Shown here piece after piece: positions 20,150 to 30,976 of a stretch of DNA of 38,199 nucleotides. The position numbers and the translations under genes are program-made. The notes beneath the pieces are model-generated. The model saw only the letters and a list, made by a program, of their open reading frames with translations. It did no database searches and was not told the DNA's origin. The stretch is from Ectocarpus siliculosus (Eukaryota; Sar; Phaeophyceae; Ectocarpales; Ectocarpaceae), in NCBI GenBank assembly GCA_000310025.1, contig FN649743.1, forward strand, positions 2,839,358 through 2,877,556. The letters are read 5' to 3'. How positions within the stretch are numbered: position 1 is the stretch's first letter; every line of letters begins with the position of its first letter.

Positions 20150-20960
20150 GGCGCAACGCTCCAGCTTCTCGCGTTTGTGGGATAGATTGCCGTCGCACAT
20201 GCATGCCATCGCCTTTGATCTTCATGACCCTAATTGGTCGCCAGAGGCTATTGACCGATTAGCAGATGCATTGTGCGATTATTCTGATGTCTTTTCAACT
20301 TCGAAGACGGATTTTGGTGCTTGTGATGTTTTGCCCTTCAGCCTTTCTGTTCCTCCTGGGACGAAGCCTGTCGCTTCACGTCCCTACCGCATTAACCCAT
20401 TGATGCAGAAGAAGGTGGACGCAGTGTTGGATCAATATTTGGCGGCTGGGCTTATTCAGCATTCCACCTCTCCGTGGGCCTCTCCTTTAGTGGTCATCCC
20501 CAAGAAGGACGGCTCTGTTCGGATCACCGTCAACTACAAGCGCCTTAATGCACTGGTGGATTTAGATGGACAGCCTCTTCCGCGCGTGGACGGCATTTTG
20601 GACTCTTTGTACACAGGGAAGGTATTTTCCATCTTTGATCTCAACTCTGCTTTTCACCAGATTGTGTGCGACGAGGAGACCGTGCCTCTCACAGCCTTTT
20701 GCACGCCGACACAGCTCTTTGAGTGGCTGCGAATGCCGCAAGGAGCTAATGCGAGCCCTTCGTGGTTCGTGAAGGTCATCAACCGTGTGGTGCAAGGCTT
20801 GGACCGCGTTTTGGCGTATTTGGACGATGTCATTTGCTTTGACGAGGAACCTTTGGAGCATGTGCGTAACATGATGGAATTCTTCAAACGCCTACAACAG
20901 TACAACCTCAAGCTATCTCCAGGGAAGGCCCGTGTCGGAGCTACTCACGCCAATTTTCTG
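20150..20960 (+). other. Reverse transcriptase domain (A)
   Basis: Standard Ty3/gypsy blocks occur in order: SPWASPLVVIPKKDGSVRI, VNYKRLNALV, FDLNSAFHQI, FEWLRMPQGANASPSWF and the catalytic AYLDDV (20817-20828). No frameshift falls within the domain. Confidence 0.95.
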
Positions 20961-21257
20961 GGCCACACCATCTCCCCAGCCGGCGTTAGTCCGGATGGCG
21001 ACAAGGTTCGAGCGCTCACGAAGATGCCACCGCCGGCGAATGTCAAGCAACTTCGGAGTCTCCTAGGCGGTTTGAGCTACTGCAGGAAATTTCTGAAGAA
21101 CCTTGCCTCCAAGGTAAGACCGCTCAACGCCCTTCTCAAACAAGGCGTTCAGTTTAAGTACACCCCGAACATGGTCACGATGGTCAAATCGCTGCTTCAC
21201 GACCTCTCCCGCCCCCCGATTTTGGTTTTCCCTGATTGGGATGCGGTTGAAGACAAC

Positions 21258-21640
21258 AGTCGCCCTCTCCGTTTGTGCTCAGACGCCTGTATAGACGGGT
21301 TTGGCGCTTCTCTAGAGCAAGAACAGTTGGATGGCACTGTGCGGCCTATTGTGTACATCAGCCGCGCTACTCTTCCTGCCGAACGCAATTGGACCGTTTT
21401 GGATTTGGAGGCTGGTAGCATTGTCTGGGCTATTAAACGGCTTCGCGGATACCTTTGGTCGACAAAGTTTGTCATTTATTCTGATCACAAGGCTTTGGAG
21501 AGCATTGGCAAGGTCGGCGAACACGATGCTCGTGTGCAACGTTGGTTGGAGTATTTGTCCAACTTCACGTACACTTTGGAGTACAGGAAAGGTTCGGCGA
21601 ATGGCAACGCGGATTTTCTTTCGAGACTGCCGTTGCCAGC
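21258..21640 (+). other. RNase H domain (A)
   Basis: RLCSDACIDGFGASLEQE, WTVLDLEAGSIVWAIKR, FVIYSDHKALESI and GNADFLSRLP give the Asp, Glu, Asp and Asp positions of Ty3-type RNase H. Confidence 0.92.
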
Positions 21641-22755
21641 GAGAGAGGAGGACAAGACCGGGCCTGACAGCATCGACGGTATTGACCAGGCGGGCGTTTT
21701 TCTCATCCGGGCTTGTGGGTTCACCTATCATTCGTCTTCTACACCGGAGGTCGGTTTGGGTGGGCTCCGCCCTCCTTGTTCCGATGGTGTTTTTCCACCG
21801 TCTGTCTTGGAAGATTCGGACTATGGAGATTTTCGCAGACATGGACCACGCATGGACGAGCTTGCATCTTCGCCTCCTGCTGGAAACGATTGCAGGAGTT
21901 CTTCGGGAGTTTTCGCGGTTTCGCCCGCTTCTGGAGATACTGTGCCGGTTTCTCCGTCTCCTTTCGTACCCATCAAGTCGCATTGTGCACGCCGGCATGT
22001 CCACGTTTTGTCTTCGTTGCCGGAACAAGGACCCCTTGTTTCTTCGAGGACTAGGGCCAGGACTTCAGCGGCGTCAGGTTCTCCTGTCGCTGGCCCCAAA
22101 TATTTTAGACGACAGCCAAGGGCTACCGTAGTCCCTCGGGCTTCGTCGCCTGCTCGTCGCCCTAGCAGGTCTCGTCAGACGGCCAAGACAGCTGGGACTG
22201 GTCCCCGCTTGTCTCGGATTCCCGCGACGCCTACATCGGCGCCTTCGTCGACTGTTTCGGTACCGCCGGTGATTTCGCCGTCGTCTGCGACCCCATCTTC
22301 CCCGGTTTCGTCTTCTTTTAGGTCGTCACCTGGGACCACGGATTTTTCTGCATCTTCTTCGGCTGGTTCGTCAGGAGATTCTTTTGATCCAACCGCCGAG
22401 GATTCTTCCTATTTACAGGATTGTGTCCAGAGTTTCAACACAGTGGATTGGGCTCGGGAACAACAGCGAGAGAGTGAGTGCGTTGTAGCCATGCGTTTTC
22501 TCTCCCGAGGTTCTCCCTCTCCACCTCCATCGGATTTGTTGAATGTACCTGCCCCCCTTCGCTCCCCTAAACTAACGGATGTGTTGGCATTGGCTTCAAA
22601 AACACGATTGCATACAACCGACGCCAACATCACGCTTCTAGTTCATAAATCGGCGCCTCGGCCGGTTGGGCGTGCTGGGGGTAGGACCACTCGATTGCCG
22701 GATACTGGGGTACCCCGCATCTACGTGCCGATGTTGATGCGCCCATGGGTTCTCC

Positions 22756-24636
22756 GTGCTTGTCACACGACTGCTTCGTTTCATTTGGGAGTACACCGCA
22801 CTTTACGGCTGCTGGAGCGTTTTTATTGGTGGTCCGGCATGGATCGCTCTGTTCGCTGGTGGCTTCGGTCGTGTTTGGTGTGCCAAGGCTCGCAAGATTT
22901 CACGTCAGACCACTCGATGGCCCGAAATTGCCATGCCTTTGCCGCACGGTCCCGGCATTTTGGTAGGAGTCGATTTTTTCGGACCTTTGCCGGTGACTGC
23001 CAAGGGCAACTCCTACATTTTACTGTTCACGGATCGCTTCAGCCGCCGCGCGGATATGTTCGCGGTCACTGCGGCCGGATTCACGGCCAAAGGGACTGCT
23101 AACGTGTTTGTGAACCAGTACATGAAAAAGTGGGGATGTCCGACCACTTTGTTGTCGGACAATGGAATGCAGTTTTGGTCGAAACTCTCCATGGCTATCT
23201 ACGACGCGATGAAGATCAAGAAAGTCACCACGAGCGCCTACCACCCGCAAACAAATGGAGGTACAGAACGTGTTAATCACACCATGGCTCAGATGCTTGC
23301 TGTGGTTGTCAACGAGAGCCAAACGAATTGGGATGTGCATTTGCCACACGTCGAGTTCGCCTACAACAACTCTGTCAATCAAGCCACCGGGCTAGCGCCG
23401 AACGAGATACACATGGGACGAATTCCGCGCTTACCGCTTTCGGTGTTTGATCACCCTACGGTTGGTGGTCATCAGAGTTTAGATCGCGACCAATTGGAGT
23501 ACTGCAATTTGGCCGTGGACCGCCAACGTCGGGCGTACGATCTCGTTCGTGAGTACAACGCGCTGAAAGTTTCGCGTGTCGAGCGCCGCAACTCCTCTCT
23601 TCTTGATGCCATCAATAAGCTCCCTACGTTTATCGCTGGAGGCTGGGTTTGGGTGTACAACACAGCTGCCACCATTCGGCGAGGGGCCAAGAAGGACACG
23701 GATCAACAGGTGCTCAAGGTTAAGTTTTCGCTTCCTTGGACAGGGCCCTACAAAGTTCTGGCTGTGGGTCCCGCCTCTGCTGATGATACTCCAGATGGTC
23801 GGCCTTTGGGAAGCAAACTACTGTATCTGGATCTCCCTTCGGATATTTCTGGTCCGGACGCTCGCGCCCGTGTGTCGGTCTTACGATGCAAACTCTGCCG
23901 CAATCCGTATGACGTGAACGATTTGGCGCAGTCTCTGCCTGCTGATCTTTCGCGATATGTTTTGCATTCTTTTGGAGCCAAATGCCCGCCGTTCCATGTC
24001 ACCGTGGATGATGTGTCTCCGCCGGTTGGTTGTCTGGAAGTGGACTACATTTCGGGACATCAATTGGTTCGACATCGTAACGGCATTGTCGCGGTATTGT
24101 ACCAGACTCACTGGATTGGTCTCGCCACTCCATCCTGGGAACGGGAATCCGACTTGGATACGTTTCGTAGGCACATTCTTTTGTATTGGTCTAACGAGAT
24201 TTGCCAAAGCAAGCAGGGCAATCGCAATTATCGCCTGACTCGTACTCGCGCAGCACACCGCGAGCTTGCAAGGTCTCGAGGAGAACGGTACATGCCTCCA
24301 GGATTTAGTCTTGTGTCTCACGAGACTTGGCTTCGTCGCTTTAGTGCCTCTCTTCTGCCGGTAGGCGCGAGACTGTGGTACAAGGCACGCGATGGCCTGT
24401 GGTGGAATGGTCAAATTGGGACCCATCAGGACGGATCATATGTGGTTCGGCTTTTCGATGACCCAGGTCCCCGGATTCTTCCCCTGCCCGCGGTATTTTA
24501 CTCTACCGCTTTGGACGCGGCGTGTGGATCATGGTGTTTGGAGAAACATCGTTCGCGCCCCTTGGGCGACACCAATCTCAGGATTCCACCTCGGGCTGAC
24601 TCCATACCGTCAGCTGTTCCCAGGACCTCTTCTTAG
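22756..24636 (+). other. Integrase, chromodomain and Tudor-like C-terminus (A)
   Basis: The HHCC finger (about 22760-22885) is followed by the DD35E core: Asp at 22972, Asp at 23158, Glu at 23266. After a GGWVWVYN...WTGPYKVL segment comes a chromodomain-like stretch (24034-24192: EVDYISGHQ, AVLYQTHWIG, PSWERESDL), and then GARLWYKARDGLWWNGQIG with YVVRLFDDPGP (24361-24510), which resembles a Tudor/SH3-like barrel. Such readers can steer integration to marked chromatin. Confidence 0.8.
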
Positions 24637-24979
24637 CGTTGTTCCTTGGTGAGCGTGCCTGCCTGTTTTGGTTTCTGGTTTTACAACTTTGAGTCTTTGT
24701 GCCTTCGCCATTTCCAGATTGTCTTTTGTACGTGTGTTTTTCTGTTTTGTTTGTTTTGTATCTGGACATTGGGACACAGAGAAAATAAAATAAAAGAAAA
24801 TAAAAGAACATAAAAGAAAAGAAAAGAAGCCAAGACTAGCAAACAAGTGTCCAGTGTCCAACTTTGTCGTTTCTTCGTCGTTAGTTGTTGCTAAATGGAA
24901 TAGACGAATGCCTCTCCCTCTGAATAGGTTTTAACGGAAGGTTATCTTCCTGGATCGACCGTGCTTTATGTCTTTCCTT

Positions 24980-25167
24980 GTTGCCTGCATTCCTTATTGG
25001 ACTGCCGCGACCTGGATGTGTGTTCACTTGCTTTTGCGTTTCTCCCTTGTTGCCCGCCTTCCGAATTGGATTGCCGCGACCTGTGTTTATTCTTTTGTAT
25101 TTGTTTTATTTTTTTTTCGAATTTTCTCCTTGGCTGCCTGCAGTCACCAGTGGATTGCCGCGCCTTT
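24980..25167 (+). repeat. Three degenerate repeats in element A 3' region
   Basis: Units at about 24980-25013, 25047-25082 and 25131-25167 share TTGCCTGC/CCCGC, ATTGGA and TTGCCGCGACCT. Confidence 0.55.
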
Positions 25168-25330
25168 GATAGGTCGTGCTTCTATGTTTTGCGTCCCTTT
25201 TGGTTACTCCTTTGACGCCAAACAAGCTTTGACCGTTCTTCACTCTATTTTGTCATCGCTCAGAGCGTGTAGTCGAAGCATAAGGGTTCGTCCCGTTTTA
25301 CCTAGGATGGTTTCGGTGTTGCTTGCCTCT

Positions 25331-25568
25331 GAACACTTGGAAAAAGAGTTCCCCAAGTTTCGTCGGTGTTATTTACCTTTGAACACTTGGAAAAAGAATT
25401 CCCCAAGTTTCGTCGGTGTCTTTTGGCCTCTGAACATTTGGAAAAAGAGTTCCCCAAGTTTCGTCGGTGTTATTTACCTTTGAACACTTGGAAAAAGAGT
25501 TCCCCAAGTTTCGTCGGTGTCTTTTGGCCTTTGAATACTTGGAAAACGAGTTCCCCAAGTTTCGTCGT
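25331..25568 (+). repeat. Five 50-51-bp tandem repeats with internal hairpins
   Basis: Units start at 25331, 25381, 25432, 25482 and 25533. Each begins GAACACTTGGAAAAAGAGTT or a near variant and carries ACTTGG...CCAAGT arms. Intervening sequence alternates between TTATTTACCTTT and CTTTTGGCCT types, so the higher-order unit is about 101 bp. Confidence 0.9.
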
Positions 25569-26244
25569 CCATTTTGCAACTCATGTTTGATCCTGTTAGC
25601 TTCTTCATTGACGAAGGCATGTCGACTGCGCTTCATGCTTTGAGACTCCATACCGTGGCGTCGCCTTCTCCTGTGGCCTTCGTCGACGCTCGTCATCACC
25701 CGCTTCATTAAACTTTTCTCCGTCATCGTCACCTTCAGGCGAAACTTTCATCACCGTCGAGATTCTGAGTTTCAGTGTTGTGTGTGTTGTATGGTGTATG
25801 TGTTTATGTTGTGTGTGTGTATGTGTTCAATATCGCCATTGTGCGCGGGATACAGGGCGATTCGTCGCTTTCCTTTTTCCGCCCTCGATTTTTTTTCATG
25901 TCCTGGAGCAATTATATCGCTTATTTGGGCTACGTTGGTTGAAAGGTTTTGTCGCAGGCCTAGCCGTGGTCGACCCTGTTGATCGTTCACTCTATCTCTC
26001 TAAGTAGTCATGCCTTCCTTACCAGCGAAATCAACTTTGTCACCCTGAAGTGGTGCACCTACCGTGGCTTCCCATTGCTCCTTTTGATTGGGTTTTGAAG
26101 TTAATATTTTGTTGTTGTTGGCGTCTTCTGGACTCTTTCGGGTAGTCACTCTCATTCCTCCAGCTGAGATACGCGCCCGTGCGCGTAAAAGAGTGGTGTG
26201 TGGCGTTTTGATATTGATTTTGTATTGTCATCTATGTTAATGGG

Positions 26245-26248
26245 CTTT
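26245..26248. repeat. Target-site duplication of element B, left copy
   Basis: CTTT before the left LTR, repeated at 35242-35245 after the right LTR. Confidence 0.75.
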
Positions 26249-26516
26249 TGTTATAGGATTCAGATGTGTAGACGGAACATAGAAGAGCTTGGTTCCTTCT
26301 AGAAGGCGCGGAGAGATGTAACTCTCCGCGGAAGGATGAAAAGCAGGGGACAGGATCTAGTAGCCCCTGCTTGTGCAGAGGATCATGTGCCCCTTGGTGT
26401 CATTCCTACCGATACCCAAGGCAACAGCTACTGCTGCTGCTGTTCTACAAGAGTAACAACAAGTGAGTTCTTCTTCACGGGTCAACCAGACTTCATCACG
26501 CGTGCATACCACTACA
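26249..26516 (+). repeat. Element B 5' LTR (268 bp)
   Basis: TG...CA ends. It contains three adjacent inverted repeats: CCTTCTAGAAGG (26295-26306), CGCGGAGAG with CTCTCCGCG (26307-26330), and AGCAGGGG with CCCCTGCT (26342-26371). Confidence 0.95.
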
Positions 26517-26518
26517 CT

Positions 26519-26530
26519 TGGCGTTGTCGG
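26519..26530 (+). promoter_or_regulatory. Primer binding site of element B
   Basis: TGGCGTTGTCGG starts two bases after the LTR and resembles the PBS of element A (TGGCGTCGTCTGG). Confidence 0.65.
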
Positions 26531-26651
26531 CTTATTCGTACGGTGTTGTCTGGCTTGGTTGTGTCTTCGCGCGGTTTGGTGCTTTAGACTGCTGCTGCAG
26601 TTTTTTGCGCTTTCGCCCCAACCACAGCTTAGCTTTGCCTCGCTTATCGGT

Positions 26652-28511
26652 ATGTCTCAATCTAGCGTCGGCTCATCGGACTCCGCTTCGGCGAGCCCTG
26701 AGCATTCTGAACGTTCGCGTTCGCCGGTGTCACCGCCTCGCGTAGCGACCTTCGGGTCCCCGGCAGCTGGCCGTCAGGCCACACAGCTGCTGCTGTCTTC
26801 GGACGGTGCTCGTGCCGCTGACCCTGTTGCCGATGCCGCTCGTTTGTCAGAGCTTCGCGCTCAACGCATTCGGGAGAGGTTCGCCTCGCCGGCTTCGGTC
26901 GAAGCTAACCCCGTGGGTGCTGTCCTCAAACCGCCAGCACCCACACCTGGAACTTCGGTTTCTGCCTCTGTGTCTTTGGGTGTACAACAGCAGTCCGTCT
27001 CGACGGCTGCTGGTGATGAGCTTTCTGAATTCCCGCGTGAACCACATGTCGACTCGAATTTTCCTCTCGCCCCATCCACCGTTGAGCACCCTGCTCTTGG
27101 GACCGACATCGGTTTCGACCATGTTGCTGGCCCTGTAGTACCGCGCTTGTCCAGTCGCTCGGCTTCTCGCAGCACGTTGCAATTTGACTATAAAGTGCCG
27201 GCGATCCCTCCTTTCTCTTCGCGTAGCGACCGTGTACAAGCAGCGGCTCGCGCTCAACGGCTTCGTGACCGTCGTGCAGCTGCTTCAGTGACACCACCGC
27301 TTGCAGATTCCGCCGCATCACACCCGTCTGTTCCAGTAGTTTCGACTACAAGGGTGATTTCGATTGCCTCTGGTACACTCCCCACTGTAGCTTCGGCTAC
27401 CCCGGTCGCTTCCCATGCATTTGGTTCCATGGTTTCGTCCACACAGGCAATTTCGTTTGCCTCCAATGCTTTAGCTTCAGTAGTATTGACTACATATGCG
27501 GTTTCGACTGCTTCTGATATGCCTGTCTCTGCGGTCTCGACTGCTGCAGGTGTATTTGCCCCAATCCCTATAGCTCCGCTTCTACCCACAGTTTCGACTG
27601 TTCGCGGTGCTTTTGCCTCTGCAGCCCCATTTTTGCGTGCCGTTTCGACGCTGCGTACTGTGCCGTCTGCCCCCCCACATGCCTTTCATGTTCCCACCAC
27701 CGGTGCATCTGTTTCTGCGGTTTCGACTGCTGCACGTGTACCTTTGCCCATTCCGTTAGCCCCGCCTCTACCCGCAGTTTCGACTGCTGGCGATGCTATT
27801 ATTCCTACAGCTCCGCCTCTGCGTACTGTTTCGACTCTGCGTACAGTGTCGTCTGTTCCCTTCCCCTCCCCCACTACTTCCACACAGAACCCTGTGTCAG
27901 CGGCTTCGGCTGCTGTAAACACCGCTGTTTCTATGCCAGTAGATACGCCTCTGCCCGCATTTTCCACAGATTCACGTGTTCACACGGCGGGTTTCGAGCC
28001 TACAGTTTCGACTGCTTTTGCCATGCTAGCTTCTGCTTCGGCACCCCTAGCTGCGACTTCGGTTGTTTCCGCAGTGCCCTCTGCCGCTGCACCTATTAAT
28101 TTTTCGAACATGGTGCCCCCACCCCCCCCATGCTTTCCTCATCGCATGAACGTGCTGCTGATGCCTTGTTCCGTCTTGAAATCGTAAAGCGCCGTAACCG
28201 CCATCTCTACGACATCCTTCGCCGTACGACGATGGTGGCCACCTCCCCTGCCGTCAAGCCCGAGGCGGCGTCTTCTGCTGGGATATCGACTCCAGAGCTT
28301 CGGGATTCCACCACCGGTGGCAGAACAAGGTCTGCAGTCACCGGCCGGCCGGCCGAGCCTGTCTAGATGGTCCTACCCCCCTCGGCTTCGGCCACCACCG
28401 CTGCTTCGGCGGCACCCTCGGCTTCGGCCACCACCGCTGCTTCGGCGGCGCCCTCGGCTTCGGCCGCCACCCCTGCTTCGGCAGTACCACCGGCTTCGGC
28501 CGCGGCTGTAA
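26652..28511 (+). pseudogene. gag: Element B gag, N-terminal low-complexity region (disrupted)
   Basis: The ATG at 26652 opens MSQSSVGSSDSASASPEHSE. The product is rich in Ser, Ala, Pro, Thr and Val, with repeated AVSTA/VSTLRTV phrases (about 27560-27850). The frame leaves at an eight-C run (28122-28129) and continues in another frame as HERAADALFRLEIVKRRNR, a basic helical stretch. That frame meets an in-frame TAG (28364-28366), passes through four imperfect copies of a 36-bp TCGGCTTCGGCC repeat (about 28380-28505), and must shift again near 28510. I recognise no domain. The homopolymer break may be sequence error. Confidence 0.55.
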
Positions 28512-29048
28512 CTTCCGGGCTTGGCCACGGAAGTGGCCATCGCGTTGCCGGCGGTCGTCACCATACAGGAGACGGTGGATGTGGCTAACGCCTCCCGTCC
28601 GGATCTTCGGGATCTGGCCGGCCGTTTCCTCGCTGGGATGCGGACGGCCAACGCCCGTGCCACTGCTCCGGTGGTGTACCCTGGCTGCAGCGGTCCGCCT
28701 TTAGAGGCTTCCTATGTGTTCCAACAGCCGGCGCCGGGTCGTGTCAAGCAGGCGCAACCGAGTCGGGAGAGTGGTCCTGGTAGCTCGGGCGAGGAGTCGG
28801 GCTGGAGTTCGGCCGGAGCATCGCGTCGACCCCCGGCGCCTTCGTCCTCTTCGGTGGGTGGTAGCCGGGAGAGAAAGGTGGCCAAGCGTGGCGGGGATGG
28901 CGCTCGTGGCTCCAAGAACAAGAGCAAGACCGGGTCAGGCTCGGACACCAGCTTGCCCCGCAAGCCAGGTCGTCAAAGGCAAGTAGTTCCGTCCCTCGTG
29001 GACGCGACTTCGGATGCTCGTTTCTTTTTGCGTGATGATTTTGACCTT

Positions 29049-29190
29049 CCGGCTTCGGCCCCCCCCGTTTCTTCGGAAACTCGTGTTGCGTTTTCGAACA
29101 TGCCACCGGCTTCGGCCCCCCCCGTTTCTTCGGAAACTCGTGTTGCGTTTTCGAACATGCCACAGGCTTCGCCCCCCCCCGTTTCTTCGG
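29049..29190 (+). repeat. 57-bp coding tandem repeats in element B gag
   Basis: Two full units (29049-29105, 29106-29162) and a partial third, nearly identical, each with a C run followed by GTTTCTTCGGAAACT. Confidence 0.9.
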
Positions 29191-30973
29191 AAACTGTTGC
29201 ACCTCCTGTTTTTTCTACCGCTGATTATGCTGTAGGCTCAGGAATCGCACACCACCCCGGGTTCTCAAACCCCACCCCCCCTTCGACTTTTGTGCCCGTA
29301 CAAGGTGTTCATCATGTTGTACCGTCTTGGGATCGTGTTCCGCCTGCTGCTCCTTCGGTTGCAGCTGCTGCACCCCCTGTCGTTTGGGATGATAGTGTCT
29401 TGCCACTTTCTTCCAACATTGCACATGTTCGTCAAGCCACGGTAGATGCGGCTGCTTCGGCAGTTCGCAAGGCTCACGTAGTTTCTGTCCAACGGGCGTA
29501 CATCACTCTGAACTTGAAAAAAGTTGGAAATGTCGCTACCATGCCCTTCCCTTCAACTTTTTTGCCTGGGGACGGCTACCAACAGCTTATCCGCACAACA
29601 CGAACGGCCTTGTCCGACATATTGTTGCTGTGTGATGACCAAAGCGAAGGGTTGGACAGTACTGATTACGTGCCTGGATGGGAACGGCCTCTCGAAAAGA
29701 AACTTTCGGGTGCGATCACCCCTGACAAGCCCTCTACTGCCGATCTTGTCCTTTCCATCGCTGATTACTTTCAGCAGGTGAAGAGAAGCTTGGACGGCGG
29801 CGCCACCGGACCAGAAGCTTTTCAGTTGCTGTTGCGTCATCTTGCGGAGCAATTTGATGTCGGCGACCGTCAAGAGTCTTTTTTGAGGCTACAACAATTT
29901 GGAGTAGCAGATGGTACTTCTTTCGCGGATTACCTCGTGCTTTTCGCTTGTTGGTTTCGTCTGTGACTGGCTCTGAGCGTACTTTGGCCCCTAGTGTGTC
30001 CATGGTTCTAGAAATAGTGCGGCATTCGGTCTGCAAGCAATTTCCGAGTTTGTCTCCGATTTTGTACCCGGGTGCTCTGGCCACGGCCGTCACTCCCTTT
30101 GCGTCGATTGCGGATATGTGGGAGGCGTTCGCGCCTCTAGCGACAAATAAAACCCCGGCTATCGGCGGTTCATCTTATTTTTCGTTGTCTTCGACGCGTG
30201 GCTCCTCGCAGCCTCGGCGGTCCCAACACCGCGCCCCCGCGCCTTCGGGCCAGTGGGCACCAGGTTCCGCTCAGAACCCTGTAGTTTTGCCGGTACAATC
30301 GCACGACGCTCACCCTTTCACAGGCAACTATAATTCTTGGCCTGCTTCGCAAGCCGATTGGTCTGATGTATACGCTCTCACTTCTAGTTTTCGTAACACG
30401 GAGGATCCTTTTTTGTGGACTCCTTTGTTGACACAAGAGGCTCGCTCGCAAGCCTTCCGCGAAAACAGGAATCGCTGTCTGAACTGCTCGGGTGAAGACC
30501 ATTCCATGAAGCAATGCGTTGCACCGTTCACGAATTCTAGTGGGTTGTTGAACCCCGAGTTGGGTCTCCTCAATGACGATTCTGCTGCTTTTAGACGTTG
30601 GCAAGGCCGGTCTTTTCGACGAAAAAGTGCGGACAACCGCCAAAACAATCAGAGTAGACGCCACCAGCGCTCTTCCTCTTCGTCCTCTCAGCGTCGAAAC
30701 CACGCTGGGAATCGCCGTTCCGACGGTGGTAGTTCCCCTCACACTCATCAGACACAATCGCACAACAGCAGTGGGTATGCCCCAGGGAATTCCGCGGGTA
30801 ACTCTCACCCTCAGCAACACCCTTCGATCAACACCAACCACACTGGTGCTCTGTCCCTCTATCAACCACAAACACATGCACACACCGGTCCTTCGTCTGG
30901 CATCATGGTTTCGACCAATCACAATGCCCGTCAACCTGGAAACTTCCAAAATGGTGGCCGTTCTCGCAGCGGA

Positions 30974-30976
30974 TGA
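30974..30976 (+). promoter_or_regulatory. Candidate readthrough stop between Gag and NADAR-Pol (B)
   Basis: GGA UGA CUC: one UGA followed by C. The next ORF continues in the same phase for about 550 codons, with no in-frame ATG until 32135, so it could hardly start on its own. Confidence 0.55.

Larger units (their letters stand above)
17540..24636 (+). pseudogene. pol: Element A NADAR-Pol polyprotein (two frameshifts)
   Basis: Three consecutive frames carry one polyprotein. 17540 to about 18465: Ser/Pro-rich linker and start of NADAR. From about 18470 to about 22885: rest of NADAR, protease (LLDSGSPASF, Asp-Ser-Gly at 19278-19286), RT (YLDD at 20817-20828), RNase H (CSDACIDGFGAS and YSDHKAL), a long Ser/Pro linker, and the integrase HHCC zinc finger (H...H...CLVC). 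From about 22885 to the stop at 24634: integrase core, chromodomain and Tudor-like domain. Each frame change is a 1-nt difference: one at the TCGATTTTGTTCG stretch in NADAR, one just after the CLVCQ motif. Both could be decay or sequence error. The domains would cleave the precursor, copy RNA to DNA, and integrate it. Confidence 0.88.
24637..26248 (+). other. 3' region of element A up to the nested insertion
   Basis: Non-coding, T-rich, with two repeat arrays (24980-25167 and 25331-25568) and a GT-rich stretch at 25776-25828. Element B is inserted after 26248, and CTTT at 26245-26248 is its target duplication. The region resumes at 35242. Confidence 0.7.
28512..30976 (+). pseudogene. gag: Element B gag, capsid and nucleocapsid (one frameshift)
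   Basis: A Ser/Pro-rich lead with 57-bp coding repeats (29049-29190; PASAPPVSSETRVAFSNMP per unit) is followed by a helical capsid-like region (about 29480-30150: YITLNLKKVGNV, FQLLLRHLAEQFDVGDRQES, FADYLVLF). The frame breaks near 29945-29955, inside the capsid, then continues as VSSVTGSERTLAPSVSMVLE and ADMWEAF. Further on lies a zinc knuckle, C-x2-C-x4-H-x4-C (CLNCSGEDHSMKQC, 30476-30517), then a basic Gln/Asn/Ser/His-rich tail ending at UGA 30974-30976. Gag packages the RNA; the knuckle binds nucleic acid. Confidence 0.75.

Noticed and set aside
21312-22131. Open frames of 238-266 codons on both strands over the RNase H and linker
   Set aside because: Shadows of the polyprotein; no domains in either.
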